From Streptomyces sp. NBC_00670 (lineage in GTDB: Bacteria; Actinomycetota; Actinomycetes; Streptomycetales; Streptomycetaceae), in contig NZ_CP109017.1 of assembly GCF_036226765.1 (NCBI RefSeq), positions 3,299,501-3,363,500 on the forward strand: a stretch of DNA of 64,000 nt, in the 5' to 3' direction. The first letter of the stretch is position 1, and each line of letters begins with the position of its first letter. The notes beneath the pieces were generated by a model. The model was not told the DNA's origin and did no database searches. It saw nothing but the letters and a program-made list of their open reading frames with translations. Both the position numbers and the translations under genes were made by a program. Positions 44,330 through 51,391 of this stretch are shown one piece after another.

Positions 44330-45262
44330 TCAGCGTGACGAGCCGCCGCCGCGGGGCGCGTGACGGTGGGCGAGCGCCTCGTACGACGCGGCCAGCGCGG
44401 GCGCCGCCGTCTCGTACGTGCGCTGGGCGATCCCTATGAACAGGCAGTCCACGACGAGCAGTTGACTCGTACGGGAGGACATCGCGGCCGGCCGCAGCTC
44501 GCTCTCGCGGGCCGTGGACGTCGTCAGGACGTGATCGGCGTACTGGGCGACCGGGCCGCCGGGCCGGCCGGTGATCGCGACGGTGGTCGCGCCGCGTTCG
44601 AACGCGACCCGCAGCGGCTCGATGACGTCGCCCGTGGAACCCGAATGGGTGATGGCGACGGCCACGTCCTTCGCGCGCAGTTGCACCGCGTTGGTGACGG
44701 CGAGGTGCGGATCGCTGTGCGCCTGCGCCATCAGCCCTATGCGCAGCAGCTTCTGCGTGAGGTCCTGCGCGACGAGGCCGGACGCGCCGACCCCGTACAC
44801 GTCGATCCGCCGGGCCGCCACGAGCGCCGCGACGGCCGCGCCGAGCTGTGCGGTGTCCAGTCCGGCGGCGGTGTCGGCGAGGGTCTGCTGCTCGTCGTGG
44901 GCGAGCTTGGCGACGACGTCGGCGAGCGGGTCGTCCACCGCGATGTCGGCCGTGACGGCGGGGGCGCGGCCGGACTGCTGGTGCGCGGCGAGCCCGGCGA
45001 GCGCGAGCCGCAGATCGCGGTAGCCGGGGTAGCCGAGCAGCCGGGCGGTGCGCACGACCGTGGCCTCGCTGGTGCCGGTGCGCTCGGCGAGGCCGGTGAC
45101 GGTGAGCGCGGCACAGCCGGCCGGGTCGGCGGCGACGGTCTCGGCGACACGCTGCATCGAACGCGTCATCGACGGAGCGAGCGTCCGCACCTTCGCGGCG
45201 AGCGCGGCGGGAGCGGGCGGCGCAGGGGGCGCTCCGGAAGTTTCCTTCAGGTCGTACCTCAC
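44330..45262 (-). CDS. RpiR-family regulator of murQ
   Basis: A 310-residue regulator. N-terminal HTH_6 (about 25-100: SMQRVAETVAADPAGCAALTVTGLAERTGTSEATVVRTARLLGYPGYRDLRLAL) and a C-terminal SIS sugar-phosphate-binding domain (RIDVYGVGASGLVAQDLTQKLLRIGL, AVAITHSGSTGDVIEPLRVAFERGATTVAITGRPGGPVA). The arrangement just before murQ indicates control by MurNAc-6-P or a related sugar phosphate. GTG 45262 is the first possible start; a palindrome with GAAA/TTTC ends lies immediately upstream. A later start within the Pro/Ala-rich lead (after about 25 residues) is possible. Confidence 0.92.
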   Translation of the reverse strand: MRYDLKETSGAPPAPPAPAALAAKVRTLAPSMTRSMQRVAETVAADPAGCAALTVTGLAERTGTSEATVVRTARLLGYPGYRDLRLALAGLAAHQQSGRAPAVTADIAVDDPLADVVAKLAHDEQQTLADTAAGLDTAQLGAAVAALVAARRIDVYGVGASGLVAQDLTQKLLRIGLMAQAHSDPHLAVTNAVQLRAKDVAVAITHSGSTGDVIEPLRVAFERGATTVAITGRPGGPVAQYADHVLTTSTARESELRPAAMSSRTSQLLVVDCLFIGIAQRTYETAAPALAASYEALAHRHAPRGGGSSR

Positions 45263-45267
45263 CCTGT

Positions 45268-45280
45268 GAAAGATATTTTC
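45268..45280. promoter_or_regulatory. candidate RpiR operator
   Basis: GAAAGATATTTTC, an imperfect AT-rich palindrome, sits 6 bases upstream of the rpiR start and about 40 bases from the divergent gene at 45319. Its low GC content and position suit an autoregulatory operator. Confidence 0.5.
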
Positions 45281-45318
45281 GACGGGGTGGCGCGGTCAAG
45301 AGTGCGCACAATGGGTGC

Positions 45319-45720
45319 ATGAACCCCACAGGTCCGTCCCCGTCCATCGGCCCCCTGGAGCAGGTGCTCCACACGGCCCGCGCACGTGTGCTCGCCGACC
45401 TGGTCGCGGGGGACGTCGCCCAGGCCGACGTCGTCTCGCTCGTCGAGGACTCCGTCACCCAGCGCCGCTGGTGGGTGGAGCAGTGGCCCGACGGCTCCGC
45501 CTTCGTGGCGGGCCTGGTCGCGCAGGACGTGCAGGACGCGCTCCTGGAGAAGTACGGCCGCTGGCCGCTGTGCCCGGTGTGCCCCTCGGGCGAGCCCCAC
45601 GCGCTGGAGGTGGAACCGGAGTTGGGACCCGACCCGCACTGGGTCTGCCACAAGGCGGGCGTGAAGGTCGCGGCGGTGGGCTCGCTCGGGCCGGTCATGG
45701 GAGGAACGCGTCCCTCGTGA
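45319..45720 (+). CDS. hypothetical protein with CPVC motif
   Basis: A 133-residue protein I do not recognise. The N-terminal half is helical (PLEQVLHTARARVLADLVAGDVAQADVVSLVEDSVTQRRWWVEQWPDG), the C-terminal half has a short metal- or redox-like pattern: LCPVCPSGEPHALEV with two cysteines, then HWVCHKAG. A CxxC...H...C site could bind zinc. ATG 45319. The stop overlaps the GTG of the DUF4031 gene (GTGA), so the two are coupled. Divergent from rpiR. Confidence 0.75.
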   Translation: MNPTGPSPSIGPLEQVLHTARARVLADLVAGDVAQADVVSLVEDSVTQRRWWVEQWPDGSAFVAGLVAQDVQDALLEKYGRWPLCPVCPSGEPHALEVEPELGPDPHWVCHKAGVKVAAVGSLGPVMGGTRPS

Positions 45721-45986
45721 CGATATACGTCGACCCGCCCACCTGGCCCGGCCACGGCCGCCTGTGGTCGCACCTGGTCAGTGACGTCTCCTACGCCGAA
45801 CTCCACGCGTTCGCCGACGCGTTGGGCGTACCGCGCCGCGCCTTCGAACGCGACCACTACGACCTCCCGTCGCACCGGTACGCCGACGCGGTGGCCGCGG
45901 GAGCGGTGGAGGTGAGCAGCCGGGAGGTGGTGCGGCTGCTGACCCTGGCGGGGCTGCGGCGGCGGAAGGGGAGCGTGCTGCCGTGA
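45717..45986 (+). CDS. DUF4031 domain protein
   Basis: An 89-residue protein matching DUF4031 over its whole length (TIYVDPPTWPGHGRLWSHLVSD, SYAELHAFADALGVPRRAFERDHYDLPSHRYADAV). Function unknown; the family is short and conserved in actinobacteria, with a His/Asp-rich middle that could be catalytic. GTG 45717 overlaps the previous stop by four bases. It is convergent with the MDMPI-GNAT fusion gene 14 bases away. Confidence 0.88.
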   Translation: MTIYVDPPTWPGHGRLWSHLVSDVSYAELHAFADALGVPRRAFERDHYDLPSHRYADAVAAGAVEVSSREVVRLLTLAGLRRRKGSVLP

Positions 45987-46000
45987 CCCCGCCGGGCGCG

Positions 46001-47095
46001 TCACGCCTTCTCGCTCCGTAGCTCGTAGACGCGCAGGTCGCCCTCGGACGGGACGGGACGGAAGCCCCCGCGGGTCAGAACGGCCTGGGACGCGGTGTTC
46101 GCCGGGGCCGTCTTCGCGAACACGGTCCGCACGTCGTCGCGGGCCACCGCCCAGGCCGACAGCGCGCGCAGCGCCTGTGTGGCGTACCCGTTGCCGCGGG
46201 CGGAGGCGGCCAGGTCGTAGCCGACCTCGACGCGTTCCTCCTCGTCCGGCGGCCCGTGGAAGCCCATGGCGCCGACGGCGCGGCCGTCCTCCTCGCGGAC
46301 CAGGGCGAAGATGCCCCACTCCGGCCGGTGCCTCCCCTGCTCGTACGCCTGCCGCATCATCCCGGCCGCCGTCCGCGTGCCGGCCTCGCCCGCCTCCTCG
46401 CCCTCGTAGGGACCGTCGTCGACCCAGTCGAAGCCGCCGGGGCCGCCCGCGGCGAGGTCGGCGGCGGCCGCGGGGGTGACGCCCTGGAGGGTGAGGCGTT
46501 CGGCGGGGATCACCAGGTTGTTGCGCCAGCGCCACTCGGTGACCGGGGGCCGGCCGGGCAGGTCGCCGCGCCCTGTCGCCCACAGGAGCGTGGGCCAGGG
46601 GGCGTGCCCGGGGCGTACGTGCGGAAAGATCCGCTCCAGTGCGCCCTTGCACAGCTCGGCCGGCGGGTCGTAGGGGAGGCCGAGTCCGGTGGCCATGTCG
46701 TAGGTGTGCAGCAGGACTTCCGTGACGCCCATCGCGGCGAAGCCCTCGCGGTTCGCGCTGCCGTACGGGTACGGGTGGAAGGCGCGCGCCTCGCGGGGCG
46801 CGGTGGCGATCGCGGCGGCGAGCAGGGCGCCGCCGGTGCGCAGCACGTCCAGGATGTCGGCGTTGCCGGCGTCGTCGTCGAGGACGGTGCCGAAGCCGAC
46901 GTCCTGCCGGGCCCGGGCCGCCAGCCGCCCCGCGTACGCGATCAGGGTGCCGGCGAGGTGCTCCGCGGTGAACCGGCAACTCCACTCCGAGGCGCCGGCC
47001 TTGGTCCCCTCCCAGTCCCGTCCGGCGCCCTCCTCCAGCACGGACACCGCGTACGCGACGGCTTCGGTCACCTGTTCCCCGCCCATGGTCTGCAT
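46001..47095 (-). CDS. fusion of maleylpyruvate-isomerase-like (DinB/MDMPI) domain and GNAT acetyltransferase
   Basis: A 364-residue two-domain protein. Residues 1-215 resemble the mycothiol-dependent maleylpyruvate isomerase N-domain (AYAVSVLEEGAGRDWEGTKAGASEWSCRFTAEHLAGTLIAYAGRLAARA, MGVTEVLLHTYDMATGLGLPY), the family that binds metal with three His; H48, and H130 are visible candidates. Residues 220-364 are a GNAT domain (WGIFALVREEDGRAVGAMGFHG, EVGYDLAASARGNGYATQALRALSAWAV, NTASQAVLTRGGFRPV). ATG 47095 stands about 8 bases behind TACCCT, so it is probably leaderless. The fusion suggests thiol and acyl chemistry on one substrate, an inference. Confidence 0.85.
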   Translation of the reverse strand: MQTMGGEQVTEAVAYAVSVLEEGAGRDWEGTKAGASEWSCRFTAEHLAGTLIAYAGRLAARARQDVGFGTVLDDDAGNADILDVLRTGGALLAAAIATAPREARAFHPYPYGSANREGFAAMGVTEVLLHTYDMATGLGLPYDPPAELCKGALERIFPHVRPGHAPWPTLLWATGRGDLPGRPPVTEWRWRNNLVIPAERLTLQGVTPAAAADLAAGGPGGFDWVDDGPYEGEEAGEAGTRTAAGMMRQAYEQGRHRPEWGIFALVREEDGRAVGAMGFHGPPDEEERVEVGYDLAASARGNGYATQALRALSAWAVARDDVRTVFAKTAPANTASQAVLTRGGFRPVPSEGDLRVYELRSEKA

Positions 47096-47145
47096 AGGGG
47101 TGAGGGTAGGCGCGGGGCGGAGCGCGTACGACCGATTTGTTCGAC

Positions 47146-47811
47146 TCAGGAAGTCAGGAGATCACGTTCCGCGCGAAGGTTGCGGCGGGCCGGCTCCTCC
47201 CATGCCTCGGCACCGTACGGCGTGCTGAACAGGCGTGGCAGCGCGAGCAGTTGCTCCAGCACATCCGCCCGCCCGGCACGGAAGGCGTCGTCCGGCACGA
47301 AGGCGTACTCCTCGCGGACCTGGGCCGTGTAGGCCGCGTACGCATCGGACGGGGACGCGAGGATCGCGAGGTCGGCGTCGCAGAGGACGGCACCGTCGCG
47401 GTCACCGGGCTCGGGGGCGTGGGTGACGGTGAGGCGGACGAGGCGCGCGACCTCGGCGGTACGGGCCTCCGGCACCCCCGCCTCCGTGAGCGCCCGGACG
47501 GCCAGCCGCGCCGAACGCTCCTCGTTCTCGGAGCGGTCGGGGAGGTAGACGGCGTCGTGGAACCAGGCGGCGAGACGGACGGCGGCGGGGTCCTCGGCGT
47601 GCGCGTGCAGCGTGTCGACGTGGTCGAGGACGGCGGTGAGGTGGGTGGGCGTGTGGTAGCGCCGCTGCGGCTCCGACCAGCGGCGGAGGAGGTCGTCGGC
47701 GTACGGGTCCGGGTCGGGTCCCGGGTGGTCGCCGCGGGCGGCGAGCAGGGTCTCGCGCCAGCGGACGCGGAGGACGGCGGGGTCGGGGGCGCGACGGGTC
47801 ATGCGGGTCAT
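47146..47811 (-). CDS. HD-domain phosphohydrolase-like protein
   Basis: A 221-residue protein of the predicted metal-dependent HD phosphohydrolase group. Metal ligands: His in RRYHTPTHLTAVLDHVDTL, the HD pair in AAWFHDAVYLP, and Asp in AVLCDADLAILASP. The group lies near YpgQ/YhgF-like nucleotide hydrolases, but substrate is not predictable. ATG 47811 (ATG 47802 would drop three residues). It lies 50 bases downstream of nothing on its own strand other than the fusion gene's promoter, and is divergent from the DinB gene across a palindrome-rich region. Confidence 0.88.
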   Translation of the reverse strand: MTRMTRRAPDPAVLRVRWRETLLAARGDHPGPDPDPYADDLLRRWSEPQRRYHTPTHLTAVLDHVDTLHAHAEDPAAVRLAAWFHDAVYLPDRSENEERSARLAVRALTEAGVPEARTAEVARLVRLTVTHAPEPGDRDGAVLCDADLAILASPSDAYAAYTAQVREEYAFVPDDAFRAGRADVLEQLLALPRLFSTPYGAEAWEEPARRNLRAERDLLTS

Positions 47812-47836
47812 TGTCGCGCCCGCTCCGGAGAACGGT

Positions 47837-47869
47837 GTCCTCATTAGGACGGGATCCGTCCTACAGGAC
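47837..47869. promoter_or_regulatory. paired inverted repeats with GTCCT/AGGAC half-sites
   Basis: GTCCTCATTAGGAC (47837-47850) and GTCCTACAGGAC (47858-47869) are two neighbouring palindromes with identical 5-base arms. Their inner arms also form a larger palindrome, AGGACGG...CCGTCCT. They lie 26 bases from the HD gene start and 81 bases from the DinB gene start, the place for a shared operator. Confidence 0.6.
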
Positions 47870-47949
47870 TCCTACTGTGGTCCCCGACGCCGCACCGGAA
47901 CCCCGGGCACGTCCCGGCCCCCGGCGCACCGCACCCACGGAAGGACCCG

Positions 47950-48498
47950 ATGGTCATGAGCGACACCATGGACTCCACCGCGCAGACCCTCACCGGCGAG
48001 CGCGCCGACCTCCTTGAGTCCCTGCGCAAGCACCGGCAGTTCCTCACCTTCACCGCCCGCGACCTCGACGAGGAGCAGGCCGGCCGGCGGACCACGGCGA
48101 GCGAGCTGTGCGTGGGCGGCCTGATCAAGCACGTCACGTCGGTCGAGCGGGGCTGGGCGGAGTTCATCGTGAAGGGCACCTCGGCGATGCCGGACTTCAC
48201 CTCCTTCACGGAGAAGGACTTCGCCCGCCGGGCCGACGAGTTCCGGATGCTGCCCGGCGACACGGTCGCCGGGATCCTCGCCGAGTACGCGAAGGTCGCC
48301 GGCCGCACGGACGAGATCGTCGCGACCCTGCCCGACCTGGACGTCTCCCACCCGCTGCCGAAGGCCCCCTGGTTCCAGGCGGACACCAGCTGGTCGGCCC
48401 GCCGGGTCCTGCTGCACATCATCGCCGAGACCGCCCAGCACGCCGGCCACGCCGACATCATCCGCGAGGCCCTGGACGGCGCGAAGACCATGGGCTGA
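47950..48498 (+). CDS. DinB-family protein
   Basis: A 182-residue four-helix-bundle protein of the DinB/DUF664 family. It begins with helix ALTGERADLLESLRKHRQFLTFTARDLDEEQAGRR-like and carries the three metal-type His of the family: H60 (GLIKHVTSVERGW), and HIIAETAQHAGHADIIREALDG near the end. These proteins act as thiol-dependent S-transferases (bacillithiol or mycothiol) or are uncharacterised. ATG 47950 has GGAAGGA at ideal spacing. Divergent from the HD-domain gene and convergent with the small gene at 48530. Confidence 0.9.
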   Translation: MVMSDTMDSTAQTLTGERADLLESLRKHRQFLTFTARDLDEEQAGRRTTASELCVGGLIKHVTSVERGWAEFIVKGTSAMPDFTSFTEKDFARRADEFRMLPGDTVAGILAEYAKVAGRTDEIVATLPDLDVSHPLPKAPWFQADTSWSARRVLLHIIAETAQHAGHADIIREALDGAKTMG

Positions 48499-48529
48499 CG
48501 CCCGGCCCGAGGGATACGCCCGCCGCCGG

Positions 48530-48919
48530 TCACGGCAGGCGGGCCTCCTGGTTCATGCAGCGGACGCGTTCGCGCAGTACCGCGTCGGGCGGGGGCTGCC
48601 GCAGGCCGTCCGGCGGGCAGTCCCACTCCCGTCCGCCGCCGATCGGGCGCAGCTGCACCCGGCCGCCCACGTGTCCACACACCTCGCCCATCCGCCCGTC
48701 CCGTACGTCCACGGCGTACGTCCCGACCGGCGGCCGCTCGCCGCGCAGCGCCGCGGTCAGCCGCTCGGCCGTCCGTACGTTGCAGCGTCCCAACGCGACG
48801 AGGGCGAACGGCTCGTCGCTCGCGCCGGTCACCGGGTCCACCCCCAGCGACGGCAACACGACACCGGCGTCCGCCAACGCCTCCCGCAACGACGCCACGA
48901 CCTCTTCCGTCGACCGCAC
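48530..48919 (-). CDS. hypothetical protein, Streptomyces-specific
   Basis: A 129-residue protein I cannot name. Visible: a helical N-terminus (VRSTEEVVASLREALADAGVVLPSLGVDPVTG), a middle beta/alpha region (ALVALGRCNVRTAERLTAALRGERPPVGTYAVDVRDGRMGEVCGHVGGRVQLRPIGGGREWDCP) and a polar end. It carries four Cys. GTG 48919 has GAGG 6 bases upstream; GTG 48931 is also possible. It lies divergent from the XRE/DUF5753 gene, and in other Streptomyces such small genes frequently flank XRE-DUF397 pairs. Confidence 0.72.
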   Translation of the reverse strand: MRSTEEVVASLREALADAGVVLPSLGVDPVTGASDEPFALVALGRCNVRTAERLTAALRGERPPVGTYAVDVRDGRMGEVCGHVGGRVQLRPIGGGREWDCPPDGLRQPPPDAVLRERVRCMNQEARLP

Positions 48920-49063
48920 TGTGCGCCTCACTTTCCTTACGCTGAGTTTGCGATACGCCACCCAGCGTGTATGCCCGCGGTCTAACCTGGCCAGACGTTC
49001 CACCCCAACAACGGATGCCGTGGGACGAAGAGGACAGGACGAAGAGGGCAGGGGGACCAAGCC

Positions 49064-49900
49064 ATGCCGGGACCGAAGGATCTGGACCCGTCGTCGTCGC
49101 CACGCGCGCTGCTGGGCGCGGAGTTGCGCCACGCGCGCGAGAAAGCGGGCCTGAGCCAGGAGGAGTTGGGCGGCCGACTGTTCGTCAGCGGCTCGTACAT
49201 CGGCCAGTTGGAGGCGGGCACGAGGCGGATGCAACCGGAGTACGCGCGGATGCTGGATGAAGTCCTCGGCGTGGACTTCTTCCTGCGCAACTGCCGCGCG
49301 GCGGCGAAGTCGGAGTACCCGGAGCACTTCGCGGAGGCGGCGGAGGCGGAGGCCAGGACGGTGGCCATCCGGGAGTACGCGCCCATGCTGATCCCCGGGT
49401 TGCTGCAAACACCGGGGTACGCCGAGGCCGTGTTCATCGCACACCAGCCAACGGCACCGGCCGGGGAGATCGACGGCCTCGTAGAAGCACGCATGGAGCG
49501 AACGAAGCTCCTCGACAATCCAACAAAGCCGTCGTTGTGGGTCGTGCTTGACGAGGCTGCGTTGCGTCGGACGACGGGCGGACCCGAGGTGATGGCCGAA
49601 GCCCTGGGCCACGTCGCCACCATGGCTCGCCAACGGCGGGTGATCGTGCAGGTGTTGCCCTTCGCGGGCGGCGCCCACACCTTGATGGGCGGCGCGGTGA
49701 AGCTGATGGCCTTCGACGACGCGCCTCGTCTCGTCTACTTCGAGGGGCCCGGAACCGGCAGGCTGGAAGACGACCCAGCCACAGTCACCCGGTACGAACT
49801 CGCCTACGAATTGTTGGCAGCCTCAGCACTCGCTCCGCGAGAATCCCTGGCCCTGATCGAATCGGTGGCGGAGGATTACTGCCATGGAGATCAGCCTTGA
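49064..49900 (+). CDS. XRE-family HTH regulator with DUF5753 domain
   Basis: A 278-residue XRE/DUF5753 regulator. HTH at about 15-70 (LLGAELRHAREKAGLSQEELGGRLFVSGSYIGQLEAGTRRM) and DUF5753 at about 95-270 with the hallmark PGLLQTPGYAEAVF and VIVQVLPFAGGAHTLMGG. ATG 49064 follows AGGGGGACC. The gene overlaps a DUF397 gene by 17 bases, the standard pair; members of this class, such as BldB-linked AbaA or WhiJ systems, tune differentiation and antibiotic production. Its partner here is unusual (three tandem repeats). Target genes unknown. Confidence 0.93.
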   Translation: MPGPKDLDPSSSPRALLGAELRHAREKAGLSQEELGGRLFVSGSYIGQLEAGTRRMQPEYARMLDEVLGVDFFLRNCRAAAKSEYPEHFAEAAEAEARTVAIREYAPMLIPGLLQTPGYAEAVFIAHQPTAPAGEIDGLVEARMERTKLLDNPTKPSLWVVLDEAALRRTTGGPEVMAEALGHVATMARQRRVIVQVLPFAGGAHTLMGGAVKLMAFDDAPRLVYFEGPGTGRLEDDPATVTRYELAYELLAASALAPRESLALIESVAEDYCHGDQP

Positions 49901-50207
49901 CTACGACCTGAGCGCAGCGACCTGGCACAAGTCGAGCTACAGCGACGGCAGCGGCGGCAACTGCCTGGAAATAGCCCGCTGGCAGAAGTCGAGCTACAGC
50001 GACGGCAGCGGTGGCGACTGCCTCGAAGTCGCCCGCTGGCGTAAGTCCACGCACAGTGGCGGCAGCGGCGGCAACTGCCTGGAAGTCGCCGACGGGCACC
50101 CCGCCGTCGTCCCCGTGCGCGACTCCAAGAACCCCGGCGGCCCGAAGCTCGTGTTCCGAGCCTCCGCCTGGGTCCCGTTCGTCGAAGACCTGAAGCGGCG
50201 GCGCTGA
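49884..50207 (+). CDS. DUF397 protein with three tandem repeats
   Basis: A 107-residue DUF397 protein, the usual small partner of XRE/DUF5753 regulators. Normally the module W-x-KSSYS-x-GSGG-NC-x-E-V-A occurs once; here it occurs three times in a row (residues 14-32, 33-51 and 52-70), followed by the ordinary ending VVPVRDSKNPGGPKLVF, SAWVPFVEDLKR. DNA of the repeats is 57 bases per unit with high identity between units 1 and 2. ATG 49884 overlaps the regulator gene by 17 bases. Repeat number may alter binding to the XRE partner. Confidence 0.93.
   Translation: MEISLDYDLSAATWHKSSYSDGSGGNCLEIARWQKSSYSDGSGGDCLEVARWRKSTHSGGSGGNCLEVADGHPAVVPVRDSKNPGGPKLVFRASAWVPFVEDLKRRR
49923..50093 (+). repeat. 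three 57-bp tandem repeats inside the DUF397 gene
   Basis: Units 49923-49979, 49980-50036 and 50037-50093. Units 1 and 2 differ at few positions; unit 3 is more diverged (KSTHSGGSGG in place of KSSYSDGSGG). The reading frame is kept because 57 is divisible by three. Confidence 0.92.
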
Positions 50208-50210
50208 GCC

Positions 50211-50744
50211 GTGTCCGAACCCCTTCCCTGGCCGGTCGCCGTCCCTCTGGAGGGGCGGCGGCTGCGCCTGGAACCGCTGCGTGTCGCACACGCGGAAGAG
50301 GCCACGACGTTTCTCGACGACGCGCGCCTGCACACCTACATCGGCGGCACCCCGCCGACCCGTGACGAACTGGAACGACGCTACCGGCGCCAGTCGGCCG
50401 GGCACTCGCCCGACCACGCGCAGGGCTGGCTGAACTGGATGCTGCGGCGGCGCGCCGACGGCGTGCTGGTCGGCACCGTGCAGGCGACGCTGTCCCGGTC
50501 CGGCGGCTCCCACCACCTCGAAGCCGAACTCGCCTGGGTCGTCGGCCACGCCCACCAGGGCAACGGCTACGCGAAGGAGGGCGCCGCCGTCATGGCGGAC
50601 TGGCTGCGCACCCGGGGTGCCGGGCGGCTCACCGCCCACGTGCACCCCGAGCACCGCGCCTCCGCCGCCGTCGCGGCAGCCCTCGGCATGCGGCCGACCG
50701 GCGAGCCGCACGACGGCGAGGAACGCTGGACCACCCCCGCGTGA
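50211..50744 (+). CDS. GNAT-family N-acetyltransferase
   Basis: A 177-residue acetyltransferase of the RimJ/RimL-like group. It opens with the typical strand LEGRRLRLEPLRVAHAEEATTFL, carries the acetyl-CoA loop VVGHAHQGNGYAKEGAAVMADW (variant of Q-x-x-G-x-G/A) and ends VHPEHRASAAVAAALGMRPTG. GTG 50211 is only 3 bases behind the DUF397 stop, so it is probably translated from the same transcript. The acceptor substrate is unknown; protein N-termini or small amines are typical for the group. Confidence 0.92.
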   Translation: MSEPLPWPVAVPLEGRRLRLEPLRVAHAEEATTFLDDARLHTYIGGTPPTRDELERRYRRQSAGHSPDHAQGWLNWMLRRRADGVLVGTVQATLSRSGGSHHLEAELAWVVGHAHQGNGYAKEGAAVMADWLRTRGAGRLTAHVHPEHRASAAVAAALGMRPTGEPHDGEERWTTPA

Positions 50745-50790
50745 CCGGCGGCACCCCGCGCTGTCGGTGGCGTGTGCGACCCTGGCGGAC

Positions 50791-51372
50791 ATGAACCACG
50801 CACAGCTCACCGCGCTCGGCCGTGCTCTGCGCGTGCTCGGGGAGCACGGCGAGGCGCTGAACCCCGACACTCCGGACGCCAAGCTGTACGAGGCCAAGGA
50901 CGACCTGAAGCGGGCGCTGGACCTGCTGGAGGAGAGCCTCAGCGGGGAGAAGCCCACCACCCGGTGTGCCGAACATCCGACCGGGCCCGTCGACGAGGAC
51001 GCGCCCGACCTGTGCCTGCTGTGCGAGACGCGGCGCCGGGCGGCCCGGCGCGCGGAGTACGACGGCGGCGGGCCGCGCCGGACGGCGACCGGTCCCGGCG
51101 AGCGCGTCGCCTCCCGGTACGGCACGCGGGAGGACCGCCCGCAGCCGCAGCAGCGCTGGCTGCCCGAGGCGTGGAACGGGCAGGAGTGGCAGCTGTGCGG
51201 CACCCCGCGCCGGGACCGGCGCGAGGCGGAGCTGTACCTGAACGCGCAGCGCCGGGGGCCCCGCCCGGCGATGGCGTACCGGCTGGTGCACGAGTTCACC
51301 GACTACGAGGTGCTGCGCGTGTGGGGCCACCCGGTGCGCGTCGACATCGAACCGATGGGCGGGGGCCTGTGA
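50791..51372 (+). CDS. hypothetical protein with possible zinc site
   Basis: A 193-residue protein without a family I recognise. Residues 1-55 are helical (QLTALGRALRVLGEHGEALNPDTPDAKLYEAKDDLKRALDLLEESL). A Cys cluster (RCAEHPTG..., LCLLCETRRR) with a His between could bind zinc. The C-terminal half contains PEAWNGQEWQLCGTPRRDRREAELYLNAQRRG and ends in a beta-rich piece (YRLVHEFTDYEVLRVWGHPVRVDIEP), a pattern reminding of short nucleic-acid-associated or virion-type proteins. ATG 50791. It is convergent with the Old Yellow Enzyme gene. Confidence 0.75.
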   Translation: MNHAQLTALGRALRVLGEHGEALNPDTPDAKLYEAKDDLKRALDLLEESLSGEKPTTRCAEHPTGPVDEDAPDLCLLCETRRRAARRAEYDGGGPRRTATGPGERVASRYGTREDRPQPQQRWLPEAWNGQEWQLCGTPRRDRREAELYLNAQRRGPRPAMAYRLVHEFTDYEVLRVWGHPVRVDIEPMGGGL

Positions 51373-51391
51373 GCGGCCCCCGCTCGCAGGT

